Below, in pieces: positions 44,740 to 53,041 of a stretch of DNA of 64,000 bases (positions within the stretch are counted from its first letter, which is position 1; every line of letters begins with the position of its first letter). Source of the DNA: Bacillota bacterium (GTDB taxonomy: Bacteria; Bacillota; UBA4882; UBA8346); assembly GCA_023401925.1 (NCBI GenBank), contig JAEXDA010000037.1:99769-163768 (forward strand), given 5' to 3'. Under the pieces are notes generated by a model that saw only the letters and a program-made list of their open reading frames with translations, was not told the DNA's origin and searched no databases. The position numbers and the translations under genes were made by a program.

Positions 44740-44877
44740 ATAGAAGAAATGGTAAGTGGGGGAACCCCACTTTTTTTGTTTCTCGATGCGAAATGTTTTA
44801 TGGAAAGCAGGATTTTGGTTTTTTCATCCATAATATACATATATTCAAATCAGAATCAAATGGGCAGGAGGAGCTGT

Positions 44878-45999
44878 ATGCCGCAATTACAGCACGTCAT
44901 GGAGGCGCTTAATCGGCTCGCGCCTTGGGATTTGGCGGAAAGTTGGGATAATGTCGGTCTACAAATTGGCCGCTTTGACCAGCCGGTTTCCAGAGTTATG
45001 GTTGCCCTGGATCTGAATGAACAAGTCATTCAGGAGGGACTCCATTGTCGAGTCGATGGTTTTGTGGTTCATCATCCTTTACTTTTTAAACCTCTTTCGA
45101 AAGTTAATCTGGATACTCCTATCGGGCGATGTTTGGAAGAATTGATAAAACATCGATTTTTTTTAATTGCTGCCCACACCAATGTGGATATAGCGGCGGG
45201 CGGCTTAAATCAATTTTTGGCGGACAGCTTCGAACTTACCGATACCAAGCTCCTGGATTCCAGTACCAATCCATCCACACAAAGGTTATATAAAATAGTC
45301 GTTTTTGCACCGCAAGAATATATCACAGCCATCAGAAATGCGATGGTTAAGGCTGGTGCCGGGGTTATCGGCAACTATTCGGATTGTTCATTCGAAGTCG
45401 GGGGCAGCGGTACTTTCCGACCGTGTAACGAGGCTACACCTTTTATTGGTAAACCGGGAGAGGTAAGCCGGGTTGAGGAAACCCGTTTGGAAATGCTGGT
45501 CTCTGAAGCAAATCTAGCGAAGGTTTCGGCGGCGGTTCATGATAACCATCCTTACGAAGAACCGGTGATTGACGTTTATCCGGTTCAGAGTCCGGTAAAA
45601 CACGGCATGGGGCGGATCGGCAGGTTAAAGGAGCCGTTGAAACTTTATGACTTCGCTTTGCTCGCCAAAAAGAAACTATCCGCCAGGGATATTCGAATTA
45701 CAGGCGGGCGGGATAAAATGATTCATACTTTAGCAATTTGTTCGGGCAGCGGCGGCAGTTTGTTGAATAAGGTTTTGAAAAGCAAAGTTGATGCCTTTTT
45801 GACGGGTGAATTGGGTTATCATGATTTTTTATTGGCCAAGGATAGTGGTTTGGCAGTTCTTGCGGCCGGACATTGGGCTACCGAGCATGGGTTTGTGGAG
45901 TTGATGGTTCGTTATTTCGATGATTATTTCGGAAATATTCCGGGATGTGAGTTTATCCCCAGCACTACCCTGCAAGATGAACCGTTTATTACTTTATAA
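44878..45999 (+). CDS. Nif3/YqfO-like metal-binding protein (GTP cyclohydrolase I type 2 family)
   Basis: The 373-residue protein has the N-terminal half of the Nif3 fold with LAPWDLAESWDNVGLQIG, metal-binding VVHHPLLFKPL (about 64) and AAHTNVD (about 97). A PII-like inserted domain (about 135-235) carries HDNHPYEEPVIDVYP. The C-terminal half has CSGSGGSLL and AGHWATEHGF. The biochemical role is unsettled for the family. GGAGGAG lies just before ATG 44878; the open frame extends back to 44713 through the tRNA and cannot be coding there. Confidence 0.9.
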   Translation: MPQLQHVMEALNRLAPWDLAESWDNVGLQIGRFDQPVSRVMVALDLNEQVIQEGLHCRVDGFVVHHPLLFKPLSKVNLDTPIGRCLEELIKHRFFLIAAHTNVDIAAGGLNQFLADSFELTDTKLLDSSTNPSTQRLYKIVVFAPQEYITAIRNAMVKAGAGVIGNYSDCSFEVGGSGTFRPCNEATPFIGKPGEVSRVEETRLEMLVSEANLAKVSAAVHDNHPYEEPVIDVYPVQSPVKHGMGRIGRLKEPLKLYDFALLAKKKLSARDIRITGGRDKMIHTLAICSGSGGSLLNKVLKSKVDAFLTGELGYHDFLLAKDSGLAVLAAGHWATEHGFVELMVRYFDDYFGNIPGCEFIPSTTLQDEPFITL

Positions 46000-46011
46000 A
46001 TAGGAGCTTAA

Positions 46012-46725
46012 ATGGCTAATCTACCAATTTTATATCGAATCCAGGAGCTTGACAGCAAAGTTCTGGCTTTGAAAAAAAGTTTGGCTCAGGCGGCGAGTAA
46101 TCAAAATTTGGCGGCTTTACGGACACTCCATCAACAAAGTGAAAAGGCGCTGGCCGCCGTCAATGATCATCGCCGCCAGAATACCATCTCCCAACATAAG
46201 TTGGAACTGGAGTTAAAAACCTGCCAGGACCTTCTCCAACATGAAGAGGATAAGTTATATAACGGCACCGTGGTAAGTTCGCGGAGTCTGGAGCAAGTAC
46301 AGCAGAAAGCCCAGGAATATCGTAGCCAGCAAGGAAAACTTGAAGACCAGATATTAGAGCTGTTGGAAAAGGATGAAAAACAAAATGCCGAGCAGGAAGA
46401 ATTCTGTAAAAGGCTTGCTTCGTGTGAACAGGAAATCGCGGAAATTGAAAGGGAAATGAAACAACAATCGTCAGAAGTCGCTTTACAGCTGAGCGAGATG
46501 GAGATGGAACTTGATGAATTAAGACCCCAAATTCCTCCCCCTTGGCTGGAACGTTATCAAAAAATAGCCAAAGCCCATTCCGGGATCGGTATCACCAAGA
46601 TCAAAACCGATAGTTGCGGGGCTTGCCATGTTGGTTTATCCGATTCGTTGCTGCGCAAAGCGAAGCAAGGCGAAGATACATTGATTTTCTGTGAAAATTG
46701 CGGAAGGATTTTATATTACTCTTAA
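46012..46725 (+). CDS. coiled-coil zinc-ribbon protein (C4-type, DUF164-like)
   Basis: The 237-residue protein begins LPILYRIQELDSKVLALKKSL and is a long coiled coil (about 8-170). It ends in a zinc ribbon with CGACHVGLS (about 201) and CENCGRILYY (about 226). This family commonly follows the Nif3-like gene in Firmicutes; a nucleic-acid-binding role is inferred. AGGAG precedes ATG 46012. Confidence 0.87.
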   Translation: MANLPILYRIQELDSKVLALKKSLAQAASNQNLAALRTLHQQSEKALAAVNDHRRQNTISQHKLELELKTCQDLLQHEEDKLYNGTVVSSRSLEQVQQKAQEYRSQQGKLEDQILELLEKDEKQNAEQEEFCKRLASCEQEIAEIEREMKQQSSEVALQLSEMEMELDELRPQIPPPWLERYQKIAKAHSGIGITKIKTDSCGACHVGLSDSLLRKAKQGEDTLIFCENCGRILYYS

Positions 46726-46794
46726 GTTCAGCCACGAATGTTCTCAAAACAGATTGATTGGAAAGCGGATGAGGTAGAATAAAAAACCGAAACA

Positions 46795-46863
46795 TTGATA
46801 ATAAATGCAATTAAGTAATATAATACGGCTAGTGCACCAGTTTAGTAGTGCGCAATGGCACTA
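46795..46863 (+). promoter_or_regulatory. promoter and operator of the YtrA-like operon
   Basis: TTGATA (46795-46800), 18-base spacer, TATAAT (46819-46824). Seven bases after the -10 starts AGTGCA-N12-TGCGCA (46831-46854), and a wider TAGTGC...GCACTA pair spans 46830-46863. Position over the start site suggests autorepression by the GntR protein encoded next. Confidence 0.65.
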
Positions 46864-46873
46864 AGGAGCGGAA

Positions 46874-47260
46874 GTGCCTTTGAATTTAAATTTTGACTTG
46901 GATCAACCGATTTATCTACAGATTATTGACGAAATCAAACGAGCGATTGTCCGGGGAGAACTTGCCCCCGGTGCGAAGATTCCTTCACAGCGGGAATTAG
47001 CACAGCAAATTAAGGTCAATCCGAATACTGTGCAAAAAGCTTATCAAGAGATGGAGCGGATTCGCCTTGTTGAGACTCTAAGGGGACAAGGAACATTCAT
47101 TTGTAACGAACCTGAATTACTGGAGAGTATTCGAACGGATATGGCGAAGGAAGCTCTGGAAATCTTTATCAACAATGTAAAATCTTTAGGATTTGGTCCC
47201 GAAGATATCAGGGAAATGGTGGAAAGCGCCTTGAAAATGGGAAATAGAGCACAAAGGTGA
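46874..47260 (+). CDS. GntR-family repressor, YtrA subgroup
   Basis: The 128-residue protein has a winged helix-turn-helix: PIYLQIIDEIKRAIVRGEL (about 12-30), PSQRELAQQIKVNPNTVQKAYQEMER (about 37-62) and the wing RGQGTFI. A short C-terminal helical dimerisation tail (about 75-128) follows, as in YtrA. It starts at GTG 46874 with AAGGAG upstream. It is the first gene of an operon with an ABC ATPase and two permeases, the arrangement of ytrA operons that respond to cell-wall-active compounds. Confidence 0.88.
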   Translation: MPLNLNFDLDQPIYLQIIDEIKRAIVRGELAPGAKIPSQRELAQQIKVNPNTVQKAYQEMERIRLVETLRGQGTFICNEPELLESIRTDMAKEALEIFINNVKSLGFGPEDIREMVESALKMGNRAQR

Positions 47261-47282
47261 TGTTCTGGAAAGGAAGGCCAGG

Positions 47283-47993
47283 ATGGCAAAGAGTTTTCCT
47301 GTTGTTGAAATTGAAAATTTATCGAAAAAATATTGTCATTCTTCGATCATCAACGGAATTAATTTGGTAATCAAGCAGGGCGTCATTTTAGGACTTTTGG
47401 GTCCGAACGGCAGCGGTAAATCAACGCTGCTAAAGATGATTGCCGGCCTCTCACGACCGACGTCGGGGACCATTCTGATTGAAGGGGAAAAACTTTCGTC
47501 GGCGACCAGAGCCCAGATAGCTTTTTTACCGGAACATAATCACCTCTATGAATGGATGACCGTTTCCGAAATCATCCGTTTTGTGGCCTCATTTTATCAA
47601 GATTGGCAGGAGCAACGCGCTATCGAATTACTCCAAATCTTTAAGCTCAATCCCGGCGAAAAAGTGGGCCGCCTTTCCAAAGGATACACCGCCAAATTGA
47701 AATTATTATTGGCTTTATCCCGGAATGTTCCCCTCACCTTGTTGGATGAACCCTTGTCCGGAGTTGATCCCCAGTCGCGCTCGGTAATTATCGAGACGAT
47801 TTTGGGTGAATACCGCACGGAAAAACAGACGCTGGTGATCACAACCCATGAGATAGATGAAACCGAGGCCATCTTCGATGAGGTGGCTTTCATCAAAGAA
47901 GGGCGGATCGCTTTATATGATTCTGCTGAAAATTTGCGTTTGATCTATAACTCATCCATTGGGCGGCTTTGGGAGAAGGTGTTTTCATCATGA
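47283..47993 (+). CDS. ABC transporter ATP-binding protein (YtrB/drug-type)
   Basis: The 236-residue ATPase has Walker A GPNGSGKST (about 41-49), a Q-loop-equivalent region ending FLPEHNHLYEWMTV, a degenerate signature RLSKGYTAKLKLLLALSR (about 132-149) and Walker B TLLDEPLSGVDP (about 155-166). It energises the two membrane proteins that follow. It overlaps the next gene at ATGA (47990-47993). GGAAGG precedes ATG 47283. Confidence 0.9.
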   Translation: MAKSFPVVEIENLSKKYCHSSIINGINLVIKQGVILGLLGPNGSGKSTLLKMIAGLSRPTSGTILIEGEKLSSATRAQIAFLPEHNHLYEWMTVSEIIRFVASFYQDWQEQRAIELLQIFKLNPGEKVGRLSKGYTAKLKLLLALSRNVPLTLLDEPLSGVDPQSRSVIIETILGEYRTEKQTLVITTHEIDETEAIFDEVAFIKEGRIALYDSAENLRLIYNSSIGRLWEKVFSS

Positions 47994-48745
47994 GTTTTTG
48001 GCAGTTATGGAGGAAAGAGCTGAACGGTTTAATTTGGAAATCTGCTTTTTTGGGGGCACTTTTGATTGTATTGGCGGATTTGGTTTTTAACAGGCGTCAA
48101 AATGTGTTATGGTTTCCGGATGATATTCATAAGCTGGATTCGGTCCATAAGTGGGAAACGCCATTTGGCATACCTGGAACACCGCTTATTGTGCTGACCT
48201 TATGGGGGATTGGGATGGCCTTTTATACACTTCACTACGAATGGACCAATAAGACCATTTACCTTTTAAAATCTTTACCGGTCAAAGGGTATAAGGTTTT
48301 GGGCGCCAAAATCGCCGGAATTGTTACCGGAGTGTTGACGATGGTTCCTTTATCAATAGGAATTTATTTATTTACCTGGCACGAAAAATTGGCCCAATTT
48401 AAGCTAGCGGTGTTAACGGCATGGTCCTTCGGATTTACAGTCGTTCTCATTCTGTTAATTATCATCTTTTACCTCGGCATGATTGGGCAGTTAGCTTTTT
48501 TAGCAGGTAAATTAGTGAACCGGTTCCGGTTTGTAGTTTCCGTGATAACTTTTTATCTTACTTTGACGCTTCTCGACATGTTGACGAAATATAATCCTTT
48601 ATTGCGGCTGATTCCGAACTTGGTGATCCATTCCGGTGCAGTGCATTTCAAAGTCGACACCTGGGCTTTCCTGGGCTGGTTCTTGGCCGGAATGGCTCTT
48701 TTTTTTATTAACTGTTGGATATATGAGCGAAAGATCGAACTATAA
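47990..48745 (+). CDS. ABC transporter permease (paralogue 1)
   Basis: The 251-residue protein has six hydrophobic segments: after MSFWQLWRKELNGLIWKSAF come membrane helices at about 15-35, 70-90, 105-130, 140-165, 170-195 and 222-245. ATG 47990 overlaps the ATPase stop; an earlier in-frame start at 47969 is unlikely. It is 40-60% similar by eye to the next gene, with the shared block YEW(T/S)(N/S)KTIYLLKSLPV(K/R)GYKVLGAKI, so the pair arose by duplication and may form a heterodimeric channel. Confidence 0.84.
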   Translation: MSFWQLWRKELNGLIWKSAFLGALLIVLADLVFNRRQNVLWFPDDIHKLDSVHKWETPFGIPGTPLIVLTLWGIGMAFYTLHYEWTNKTIYLLKSLPVKGYKVLGAKIAGIVTGVLTMVPLSIGIYLFTWHEKLAQFKLAVLTAWSFGFTVVLILLIIIFYLGMIGQLAFLAGKLVNRFRFVVSVITFYLTLTLLDMLTKYNPLLRLIPNLVIHSGAVHFKVDTWAFLGWFLAGMALFFINCWIYERKIEL

Positions 48746-48779
48746 CCCGCCATCGGGAGATGTGAAGAAGGTTCCAATT

Positions 48780-49517
48780 ATGAATTTTCGGCAATTGTGG
48801 AAAAAAGAAATGAAAGGATTCATCTGGGGTTCCACGTTTTTCATGGCGCTTTTGTTACTCTTTATGGAATTGGGGCGGCGGGATGCATTTGTATGGTTTC
48901 CGCCGGGGGGCGCGAAATGGGATTCGCCATTCGGAATACCGATGGGTCCATTTTTTTGGATCAGTTTATGGGGGAGCGGGATGGCCTTTTATGGCCTCTA
49001 TTACGAATGGAGCAGTAAGACCATTTATCTTTTAAAATCTTTGCCGGTAAGGGGATATAAAGTCTTGGGCGCCAAAATCGTCGGAATTGTCAGCGGAGTG
49101 CTGGCGCTTATTCCGATAGCGGCTGGCGCTTATCTATTCAGCTGGCATGAAAAGCTGGCTCAATTCAGGATACCGGCGCTGACTATCTGGTATTTCGGGT
49201 TTACAGTAGTTCTAATTTTGTTGACCGTAATCTTTTTTTTGGTTGTAATTAGCCAGTTTGCTTTTTTAGTGGGTAAACTGGTTAACCGGTTCCGGTTCGC
49301 AATCTCGGGGATAGTTTTTTATCTTAGTATAAAGTTTCTTTATAAGTTGTTGATGAAAAGTAAACCTTTATTAATACAATGGATTCCAGCCCTGGAGATT
49401 CATTCCGGTGCGGCGCGTTTCGATACTTGCACTTGGTTTTTCCTGCCGCTGCTCCTAACCGGGGCAGTGCTCTTTTTCATTAATAGCTGGATATATGAGC
49501 GAAGAATCGAATTATGA
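48780..49517 (+). CDS. ABC transporter permease (paralogue 2)
   Basis: This 246-residue paralogue of the previous gene has the same order: MNFRQLWKKEMKGFIWGSTFF, the YEWSSKTIYLLKSLPVRGYK block, SWHEKLAQFR and a C-terminal IYERRIEL. Six membrane segments are predicted. ATG 48780 is chosen with GAAGAAGG upstream; the frame is open to 48636 inside the previous gene. It forms the membrane part of the YtrA-controlled exporter or sensor. Confidence 0.84.
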   Translation: MNFRQLWKKEMKGFIWGSTFFMALLLLFMELGRRDAFVWFPPGGAKWDSPFGIPMGPFFWISLWGSGMAFYGLYYEWSSKTIYLLKSLPVRGYKVLGAKIVGIVSGVLALIPIAAGAYLFSWHEKLAQFRIPALTIWYFGFTVVLILLTVIFFLVVISQFAFLVGKLVNRFRFAISGIVFYLSIKFLYKLLMKSKPLLIQWIPALEIHSGAARFDTCTWFFLPLLLTGAVLFFINSWIYERRIEL

Positions 49518-49555
49518 TCGCTAAGAGGCACAATGCTTGGGAGTTAAACCTAAAA

Positions 49556-49585
49556 GTCTCCTCTCTCGGGGGAGGCTTTTTTTTT
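49556..49585 (+). terminator. terminator of the YtrA-like operon
   Basis: GTCTCC ... GGAGGC hairpin followed by nine T, 38 bases after the last stop. Confidence 0.82.
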
Positions 49586-49632
49586 GCAATGCTTTAAGTT
49601 CAATAAAAAAACAATCAGATTAATAAAATCTC

Positions 49633-49695
49633 TTGACATAAAATGGGTGAACAATTATACTAACTCTAGTGAACTACTACAATAGTTCACTAGAG
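49633..49695 (+). promoter_or_regulatory. consensus promoter with a perfect 13-base palindromic operator
   Basis: TTGACA (49633-49638), 17-base spacer, TATACT (49656-49661). Directly downstream lies CTCTAGTGAACTA / TAGTTCACTAGAG, 13-base perfect arms (49664-49676 and 49683-49695) with a 6-base centre. Inside it is AGTGAA-N12-TTCACT, starting 7 bases after the -10. This is the same geometry as in the YtrA-like promoter at 46795. It controls the barrel-like gene at 49802. Confidence 0.82.
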
Positions 49696-49801
49696 CAAAA
49701 GTAACAAAATAATATTGAAGTTATTGGCGGATAACCGCTGAATTGGAAAGTTATGAATGATAATTTAATTTTGCAGCGCTAGTAAATTTTTAAAGGAGTG
49801 A

Positions 49802-50437
49802 TTGATGATGAAGAAATTAATGATTATAGCTGTCTTAGTGGGCTTACTGGTTTTCGCAGTAGCTACCAGCGCTTTTGCAGAAAGTTCTGGCACTTATTAT
49901 CTCGGTTATGCGGATAATGATATGGATACAGGTTCTCATGGAATTATCGGTATGGAAATCAACTCAAGCGACTCACTCCTACATAGGGTTGGCGTTGATT
50001 TTTTTAATTCTACAGCCAAAGGCAATAACGGCGCAGATGGTAAGCTTGATGGGTATAAGCTCAAAATGGGTTTTGATATCATTTCAAATGACAATTTTGA
50101 ACTTTATGGGATATTTTCATACCTTAACTTACGCGGAGATTCCAAAACCGGTAATGCAGAATATGAGCCATTAATGGTCGGTATTGAGGCAAAATTGAAT
50201 CTTAATGAAAGAATGTACATTGATGGCAGTGTGGATTGTGCCGTCGGCGAAAAGGAATACAAAAGAACTGGCGTTGGAGATGTGGATGCCGATTATATGG
50301 CGGCTAAAGTGAAATTTAATTATCTCTTTACCGAAAAATTCGGAGTAAATGTAGGTTATTCTTGGGATAAACTGGATGTATCGGGTAAAAAGACCAACAC
50401 CAAAGGCTTAACTTCTGCAATGGTTTTTCGGTTCTAA
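49802..50437 (+). CDS. predicted outer-membrane beta-barrel protein
   Basis: The 211-residue protein has a clear signal peptide (MMMKKLMIIAVLVGLLVFAV, cleavage likely after AFA, about residue 25). It then shows repeated alternating polar/aromatic strands (TYYLGYAD, GYKLKMGFDI, FELYGIFSYLNL, FGVNVGYSWDKL), and the last residues are AMVFRF with a terminal phenylalanine, the classical Bam recognition end. About eight strands fit the length. This points to an outer membrane. It has its own regulated promoter. Function is unknown; the YfaZ/OmpW-like size class is only a guess. Confidence 0.75.
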   Translation: MMMKKLMIIAVLVGLLVFAVATSAFAESSGTYYLGYADNDMDTGSHGIIGMEINSSDSLLHRVGVDFFNSTAKGNNGADGKLDGYKLKMGFDIISNDNFELYGIFSYLNLRGDSKTGNAEYEPLMVGIEAKLNLNERMYIDGSVDCAVGEKEYKRTGVGDVDADYMAAKVKFNYLFTEKFGVNVGYSWDKLDVSGKKTNTKGLTSAMVFRF

Positions 50438-50692
50438 GTTTGGAAGTATTTTGAAAAAGTTGGCAAAACATGATTTGTAACATACTAGCGCTGCATTTTT
50501 TATTTCACTTTTGTGAGGAGATTGCCTTTGAAATTGATTGAGATGACTTGGATGAAAAAATTTCAACAGTTTTTTCGTTAGAAATGGTTTTATTGATTAT
50601 CATATCCGATTCTACTTGATGAACCTGGACAGAAAATGGCACTTTATCTACATTTATGAGATATCTTATTAAAATAATGAAAGAAGAAAACA

Positions 50693-51034
50693 ATGACAAA
50701 TAGGAGAGCTGCTAATTATTTCCCGCCGGATGAAAAAGCGCCGCTGGTTGCAGAATGTTTACGGAGGGTACAATTCGATGAGGCGGATTCTTTAAAGATA
50801 GTTTGGCATGGATGCTATATCAAATATTTTGAACAAGGACGAAATGAATGGGGCCGTAAATTTGGATTCAACTACCTTGATATGGTGAAAAATGGTTTTG
50901 CGATGATGATGGTTCAGGTTCACGTCGATTATTTTTATCCGCTTCAATACGATGAATTAATTCGCAGGCTGGATCGAGCAAAGATGGGTAGAGATGAAGA
51001 TGCTGTTTATATTCGAATCGAATTGGATATTTAA
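50693..51034 (+). pseudogene. acyl-CoA thioesterase (4HBT/YbgC family), C-terminus frameshifted
   Basis: Residues 1-95 form a hotdog-fold N-terminus: VQFDEADSLKIVWHGCYIKYFEQGRNEWGRKFG with the catalytic-region D and the EWGR helix, then MMMVQVHVDYFYPLQYDELI. After ELI the frame reads an unfamiliar tail, whereas the next frame encodes WIEQRWVEMKMLFIFE, the expected continuation of the beta sheet. A one-base change near 50960 would restore it, so the gene is either broken or mis-sequenced. The 255-base gap before it (50438-50692) contains no gene. Confidence 0.6.
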
Positions 51035-51106
51035 ATTGATGAAGAAATTTTAATACCCCGGGTAATCTATAGTAAATTAATTTAAAGCAAGAAAGGGATG
51101 AGTTCT

Positions 51107-52237
51107 TTGAAACGTTTCGCAATTTTGATGATGGGTTTATTAGTTTTTACGCTGGGAAACGCCGGTCTTGGACTGGCGGAAAATGAAGGCTATAAGCTTC
51201 CTGCTGTGACCGGACCCTATGGGATAGGTACATTGGTTTTGCCGATGGTCGATGAGCGACGCCCCGGCGATTATGCCGACGGGAGCCATACGCCGGGCCG
51301 GGAGATGATGACGCAGATCTGGTATCCGGCGGACCAGGGAGCGGATGGACCAAAAAGTATCTTCGTAGATGAACTCACCGCTAATTATGAAGCGAAAACA
51401 AGCACCAGCCTTAAGAACTTTCTTCTTTCAGTAAAGACTCATGCGGTGGTTGGCGCTAAAGTTGCGGCCGGCCGGGAACAATTCCCGCTCCTCATCTTCT
51501 CACCGGGGTTGGGGATGTATTACTCCGCTTATCAAACTATTTTAGAGGATTTGGCATCTTGTGGATACATCGTGATTGGGGTGAACTCTCCCAATATTGC
51601 TGGAATTACCGCTTTTCCGGATGGACATTCGTATCTCAAAACCGATTTCAGTCGTTTTCATTCGGAGGAGGAAGCGCTAAAATACCTTGGCGAGCAACTC
51701 CGGGTAGTAGCGGATGACTTAAAGTTTGTTATCAATCGATTAAGTATGCTTAGTCGCAATATGAATTTTCCACTGGCCGGACGAATCAACTTTTTCCGTG
51801 TCGGCTGTTTCGGGCATTCGTTTGGCGGCGCGGTTGCGCTCCAGGCATGCATTGATAGTCCATGGATAGCTGCAGCAACAAACCTTGACGGTACACTTTA
51901 TGGAGATGATTATAAAAGGATGATTTACAAACCGGTCATGTTTGTCGGGAGCGGCCCAGACACCACCTGGGATATCTGCTGGAATAATCTTAGGGGAGGC
52001 AGCTATTTGATTCAGGTGGAAGGGAGCGATCATCGCAGCTTTTCTGATACATATTTGATAGTCGAAGCTTGTTATAATTATGACATCACTCCCTTTGAGC
52101 CGAAACGAGTGATTCAGATTACTCGCGATTGTGTAAAGACCTTTTTTAACTGTCATCTAAAATATGCCGCTCCCGACCGGATGAATGAGTTGGCTGGGAA
52201 ATATGAGGAGATTAAGCTTGAGGCAAGGGAATATTGA
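51107..52237 (+). CDS. secreted alpha/beta hydrolase (PAF-acetylhydrolase-like)
   Basis: A signal peptide (KRFAILMMGLLVFTLGNAGLGLA) is followed by an alpha/beta hydrolase of about 345 residues. It has the oxyanion strand LLIFSPGLGM (about 127), the nucleophile elbow GCFGHSFGGAVAL (Ser at about 242), an Asp in NLDGTLYG and the His in EGSDHRSFSD (about 308). It resembles platelet-activating-factor acetylhydrolase-like lipases and dienelactone hydrolase relatives. TTG 51107 lies about 9 bases after GAAAGGG and is preferred; ATG 51098 would touch the ribosome site. The substrate is unknown. Confidence 0.82.
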   Translation: MKRFAILMMGLLVFTLGNAGLGLAENEGYKLPAVTGPYGIGTLVLPMVDERRPGDYADGSHTPGREMMTQIWYPADQGADGPKSIFVDELTANYEAKTSTSLKNFLLSVKTHAVVGAKVAAGREQFPLLIFSPGLGMYYSAYQTILEDLASCGYIVIGVNSPNIAGITAFPDGHSYLKTDFSRFHSEEEALKYLGEQLRVVADDLKFVINRLSMLSRNMNFPLAGRINFFRVGCFGHSFGGAVALQACIDSPWIAAATNLDGTLYGDDYKRMIYKPVMFVGSGPDTTWDICWNNLRGGSYLIQVEGSDHRSFSDTYLIVEACYNYDITPFEPKRVIQITRDCVKTFFNCHLKYAAPDRMNELAGKYEEIKLEAREY

Positions 52238-52413
52238 CAATGGGTAAACTTTTCTTAATACATTCGAAGATAGCCAGGGATCGTCCCATAAAGGCGAGGT
52301 ATTCGAAGCGGTGAAGAAGTTCATGCTTTAATTGGTTCCGGGTTGTACCTGAGATGAACAAGGATGTCCGTGGTATTCAAAAGGGTTAAAGGGTTAGTCG
52401 GTGATGAATAAGT

Positions 52414-52442
52414 TTGACATAATGATGTTAATGTGTTAAACT
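52414..52442 (+). promoter_or_regulatory. rnpB promoter
   Basis: TTGACA (52414-52419), 17-base spacer, TAAACT (52437-52442). The RNA should begin near 52450, at the 5' strand of helix P1. The 52238-52413 gap before it shows nothing else. Confidence 0.7.
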
Positions 52443-52451
52443 ATATGAGCT

Positions 52452-52903
52452 TAATAACTGTCTCGGGTGACCGCGGGCCTTTGGTCCGAGGAAAGTCCGA
52501 GCTCCATAGGGCAGGATGCTGGATAACGTCCAGGGGGGGTGACCCCACGGAAAGTGCCGCAGAAAAGGAAACGGCATCTTCGGCTGCGCCGAAGCTGTTA
52601 GAGTTTAAACTTCGTTTAAATTCTACGCTTTTGGAAGTAAATAAGGGGTTATGCTCTTATTTAAATAAACCGAGGGTACTAGAGCTGAAAAGGTGCGGTA
52701 AGAGCGCACCAGTAGTCAAGGAATTGGCTAGCTTGGCAAACCCCATCCGGAGCAAGACCAAATAGGGGAGAGATAAAACGGCCCGTTTTTCTCCCGGGTT
52801 GGTCGCTAGAGGCGTCGGGCAACCGGCGTCGTAGATAAATGGTTACCGTGTATTCATTCTTGAATGAATATTCACAGAACTCGGCTTATAGAGGCAGTTA
52901 TAT
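52452..52903 (+). ncRNA. rnpB: RNase P RNA, type A
   Basis: Conserved cores are all present: GAGGAAAGTCCGAGCTCC (52489-52506), GGGCAGGATGCTGG with P8/P9, AAAGTGCCGCAGAAA, the P13-like hairpin GGTGCGGTAAGAGCGCACC, GGAGCAAGACCAAATAGGGG and the closing ACAGAACTCGGCTTATAG. Helix P1 forms between ATAACTG (52454) and CAGTTAT (52895). Length of about 450 exceeds the usual 350-400 because the P12 region is enlarged by extra hairpins, while P3 is very short. Confidence 0.95.
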
Positions 52904-52910
52904 CTGAAAG

Positions 52911-52938
52911 ACCCGTTATTTTTTGAATAGCGGGTTTT
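52911..52938 (+). terminator. rnpB terminator
   Basis: ACCCGTTATT / AATAGCGGGT hairpin followed by six T. Confidence 0.85.
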
Positions 52939-52970
52939 TTGTTTTCAAAGATGGAGAGTTGATAAAAAAA

Positions 52971-52979
52971 TGGTATAAT
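52971..52979 (+). promoter_or_regulatory. extended -10 promoter element before busR
   Basis: TGG-TATAAT at 52971-52979 is an extended -10; no convincing -35 lies 17 bases upstream. It fits a transcript starting about 55 bases before the GTG start. Confidence 0.5.
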
Positions 52980-53041
52980 AAAAGCTGTGCCAATTTCAGG
53001 GAATGGACATGGCGCGGAATTTTATTTTCGGAGGAACGTCC

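Noticed and set aside
44610..44877. Open frames running through the tRNA (44610-44912 and 44713-44877)
   Set aside because: The cloverleaf and its promoter account for this DNA; the Nif3-like gene starts at ATG 44878 with its own GGAGGAG.
52433..52765. 110-codon open frame
   Set aside because: It lies entirely inside RNase P RNA, whose conserved cores explain the sequence.
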